Assembly: GCF_023746535.1 (NCBI RefSeq)
Contig: NZ_CP098747.1
Span: forward strand, 688,364-752,363
Reading direction: 5' to 3'
Length of the DNA: 64,000 nucleotides
Source: Sneathiella marina
GTDB lineage: Bacteria; Pseudomonadota; Alphaproteobacteria; Sneathiellales; Sneathiellaceae
The notes beneath the pieces are model-generated. The model was given only the letters and a program-made list of their open reading frames with translations. It searched no databases and was not told the DNA's origin. A program made the translations under genes and the position numbers. Shown here in pieces: positions 62,363 to 64,000 of this stretch. The stretch's first letter is position 1. Each line of letters starts with the position of its first letter.

Positions 62363-62995
62363 ATGATTGTAGAAGGTACTCAAGTTGCCCTTTTCATTTT
62401 GTCCGCAATTGTCCTTAATTTAACACCCGGCCCAGATATGTTGTTCGTGACAGCCAGTGGTTTGAAACAAGGACCGAAAGCAGGCCTGGTTGCCGCGCTG
62501 GGGATTACAGGTGGGTCACTGATCCATGTGGTTTTTGCGGTTATTGGGGTGACTGCGATATTCAAATCTTCTGAGCTGGCATTCGATATACTGCGTTATG
62601 CTGGAGCCGCATATCTATTATGGATTGGATTTAGAAGCTTTAGTCAACGGGCTCTTGATCTCAGCCAGCCGCAGTCATCGGTATCGAAACTGTTGATTGT
62701 CTTCCGACGTGGCGTACTGACAAATGTTCTTAATCCTAAGGTAGCTCTATTTTTCATAGCGTTTCTGCCGCAATTCCTTGACCTATCGGCGGGGTCGATC
62801 GCGATGCAAATTTTTATCCTTGGGGGTATATTTAATTTAACCGGTTTAATAGTTAATGGAGGGGCAGGATTGTTTGCCGGAGGCGCCGGCCGATTATTGC
62901 TGCAGCATCCTGCGACGGGTAAATGGGTGTCCCGCGTCTCAGGGTCTATATTTATAGGTCTGGCGGCTCATCTTGTTTTCACTGAGCGTCCGTAA
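62363..62995 (+). CDS. LysE/RhtB-family amino-acid exporter
   Basis: This 210-residue inner-membrane exporter has about five to six helices. Family signature LTPGPDMLFVTASGLKQGPK is near residue 20, followed by GAAYLLWIGFRSF and FRRGVLTNVLNPKVALFFIA. The substrate is an amino acid or homoserine-like compound, not predictable. It meets the LysR gene tail-to-tail with a 17-bp overlap. Confidence 0.92.
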   Translation: MIVEGTQVALFILSAIVLNLTPGPDMLFVTASGLKQGPKAGLVAALGITGGSLIHVVFAVIGVTAIFKSSELAFDILRYAGAAYLLWIGFRSFSQRALDLSQPQSSVSKLLIVFRRGVLTNVLNPKVALFFIAFLPQFLDLSAGSIAMQIFILGGIFNLTGLIVNGGAGLFAGGAGRLLLQHPATGKWVSRVSGSIFIGLAAHLVFTERP

Positions 62996-63896
62996 TCATT
63001 CTTGAAACGGTTGAATTATCGGTAACTTCTTCATGAAGCCAGTTACAAAAAGCGGCAATATGAGGATGATCGCGCACGCCGGGTGGATAGATAATATACA
63101 TGGCAAAGGAACTTGGAATTGTGATTGGCGACAGCTGAACTAGGCGTCCTTCCTCTAATTCTTGCTCGATAAGGGAGCTACGCCCCAAAATGATCCCTTG
63201 ACCTTTAAGAGCAGCTTGAACGGCTATGCCGGTATCGTCAAAAAGTGGACGATCAGAAATCCCGAGATCGGGAAGACCCGCTGCCTCAAGCCATCGTGTC
63301 CAATTACTCCCGTCGAGCTCGTCACTGATGACAAGATTGTCCCTGAGCTCCAGAGGGTTTGTTAGGTCGATACGTTCGCTCAATGCCGGGCTTCCGACCA
63401 AAATTAGATCATCCGTTAAAAGCAATTCGCTTTCAAGCGGTGGCCAGTTTCCCTGTCCATATCTTAAGCCAAAATCCACACCCTCATTCGGCAGATCAAC
63501 GAGGCGCCTCGTTGTTAATAGCCGAATATCTACCTGTGGGTTCGACAGTTGAAATTTATTAAGCCGTATTACCAGCCAATGAATGGCGAAGGAGGGAAGA
63601 ACCGTTAGTGTGATGTGGCGCGTTTGTACTTTTTTCTCAAGAGCTTCGACACCCGCCCTGATATGGGAAAACCCTTGTTGTATCTGAGTAAATAGCTGAT
63701 GGCCTTGAGTGGTGAGGGCTAATCCAGTAGTTGATCGAATGAAAAGTTGCGTGGCAAGGTGCTTTTCCAATTGTGCAACTTGTCGGGAGACGGCGCCATG
63801 GGTTACACCCAGCTCAATCGCGGCATGACTTAGGTTGAGATGCCGGCCGGCAACTTCAAAGCTTCTGATCCAATTCATAGGAGGGAGAGGTGTCAT
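62979..63896 (-). CDS. LysR-family regulator, GcvA-like
   Basis: This 305-residue regulator begins PPMNWIRSFEVAGRHLNLSH, then AAIELGVTHGAVSRQVAQLE and FIRSTTGLALT, the GcvA/AmpR-like N-terminus. The effector domain shows VDFGLRYGQGNWP and the ending AFCNWLHEEV, both usual in this group. It converges on the LysE gene; targets are not evident. Upstream (63897-64000) I see only AT-rich promoter DNA. Confidence 0.9.
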   Translation of the reverse strand: MTPLPPMNWIRSFEVAGRHLNLSHAAIELGVTHGAVSRQVAQLEKHLATQLFIRSTTGLALTTQGHQLFTQIQQGFSHIRAGVEALEKKVQTRHITLTVLPSFAIHWLVIRLNKFQLSNPQVDIRLLTTRRLVDLPNEGVDFGLRYGQGNWPPLESELLLTDDLILVGSPALSERIDLTNPLELRDNLVISDELDGSNWTRWLEAAGLPDLGISDRPLFDDTGIAVQAALKGQGIILGRSSLIEQELEEGRLVQLSPITIPSSFAMYIIYPPGVRDHPHIAAFCNWLHEEVTDNSTVSRMITDAQ

Positions 63897-64000
63897 GAAA
63901 ACTTTCCTTGTACATCATATCGATGTTAAGAAATATCATATTGGTTTTGCTAAAAATATGCTTTAGAAGCCATTTTAGTAAGAAAAATTTTAATACCAAG

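Overview
The window is a chromosomal segment of an alphaproteobacterium. The firmest evidence is a minus-strand housekeeping block at 44.1-52.9 kb: dcd, murA, DUF2948, hisG, hisD, UPF0262, a low-molecular-weight phosphatase, infA, maf, RNase E/G, yacG and tRNA-Phe. This order is characteristic of Alphaproteobacteria. Base composition is moderate and intergenic DNA is AT-rich. I guess a marine or soil Rhodospirillales/Sneathiella-like organism, but the sequence does not fix the genus.

Layout. (1) 0.35-11.2 kb: a LysR regulator divergent from a long operon with a NitT/TauT-type ABC importer, an FAD oxidoreductase, a class III CoA-transferase, an enoyl-CoA hydratase, a 7Fe/8Fe ferredoxin, a DapA-family lyase, an aldehyde dehydrogenase, a dCMP-deaminase-like zinc enzyme and an NTF2-fold protein. 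It looks like uptake plus CoA-dependent breakdown of an unidentified small organic acid or heterocycle. (2) 11.5-21.2 kb: an SH3 envelope protein, a type I secretion ABC/HlyD pair, an OxyR-like regulator, an 861-residue RTX protein (the likely secretion substrate) and a membrane metallophosphoesterase. (3) 21.4-44.2 kb: an accessory zone cut into functionally coherent blocks by five copies of a 39-bp sequence derived from the 3' half of tRNA-Phe, all in the same orientation and all on the 3' side of the intact tRNA-Phe at 44.13 kb. The blocks are: a DUF2189 membrane protein; nitrate assimilation (nasA-nirD-nirB diverging from narK and a PP2C/kinase fusion, with a sigma-54 promoter on each side); an SDR with a truncated gene; an RND pump/TetR/LysR/GST/tautomerase block; and a caspase-like protease paired with a small EACC1-like membrane protein. 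Remnants of tyrosine-recombinase genes abut two of the repeats. I read this as serial integration at tRNA-Phe, now without a complete integrase in view. (4) 44.1-52.9 kb: the core housekeeping block. (5) 53-64 kb: a haem-motif sensor kinase, tRNA-Thr, an unrecognised two-helix membrane protein, an S33 peptidase-like hydrolase, a CDF-like transporter lacking its metal ligands beside a HlyD-like adaptor, a lipoprotein, small conserved proteins, a LysE exporter and a GcvA-like LysR regulator.

How the genes work together: nirB/nirD and nasA reduce nitrate to ammonium after uptake by NarK, probably under nitrogen (sigma-54/NtrC-type) control. The T1SS probably exports the RTX protein. TetR probably controls the RND pump through two near-identical palindromes. 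The caspase/EACC1 pair at the tRNA-proximal end of the island zone is the best candidate for an under-described conflict or cell-suicide system.
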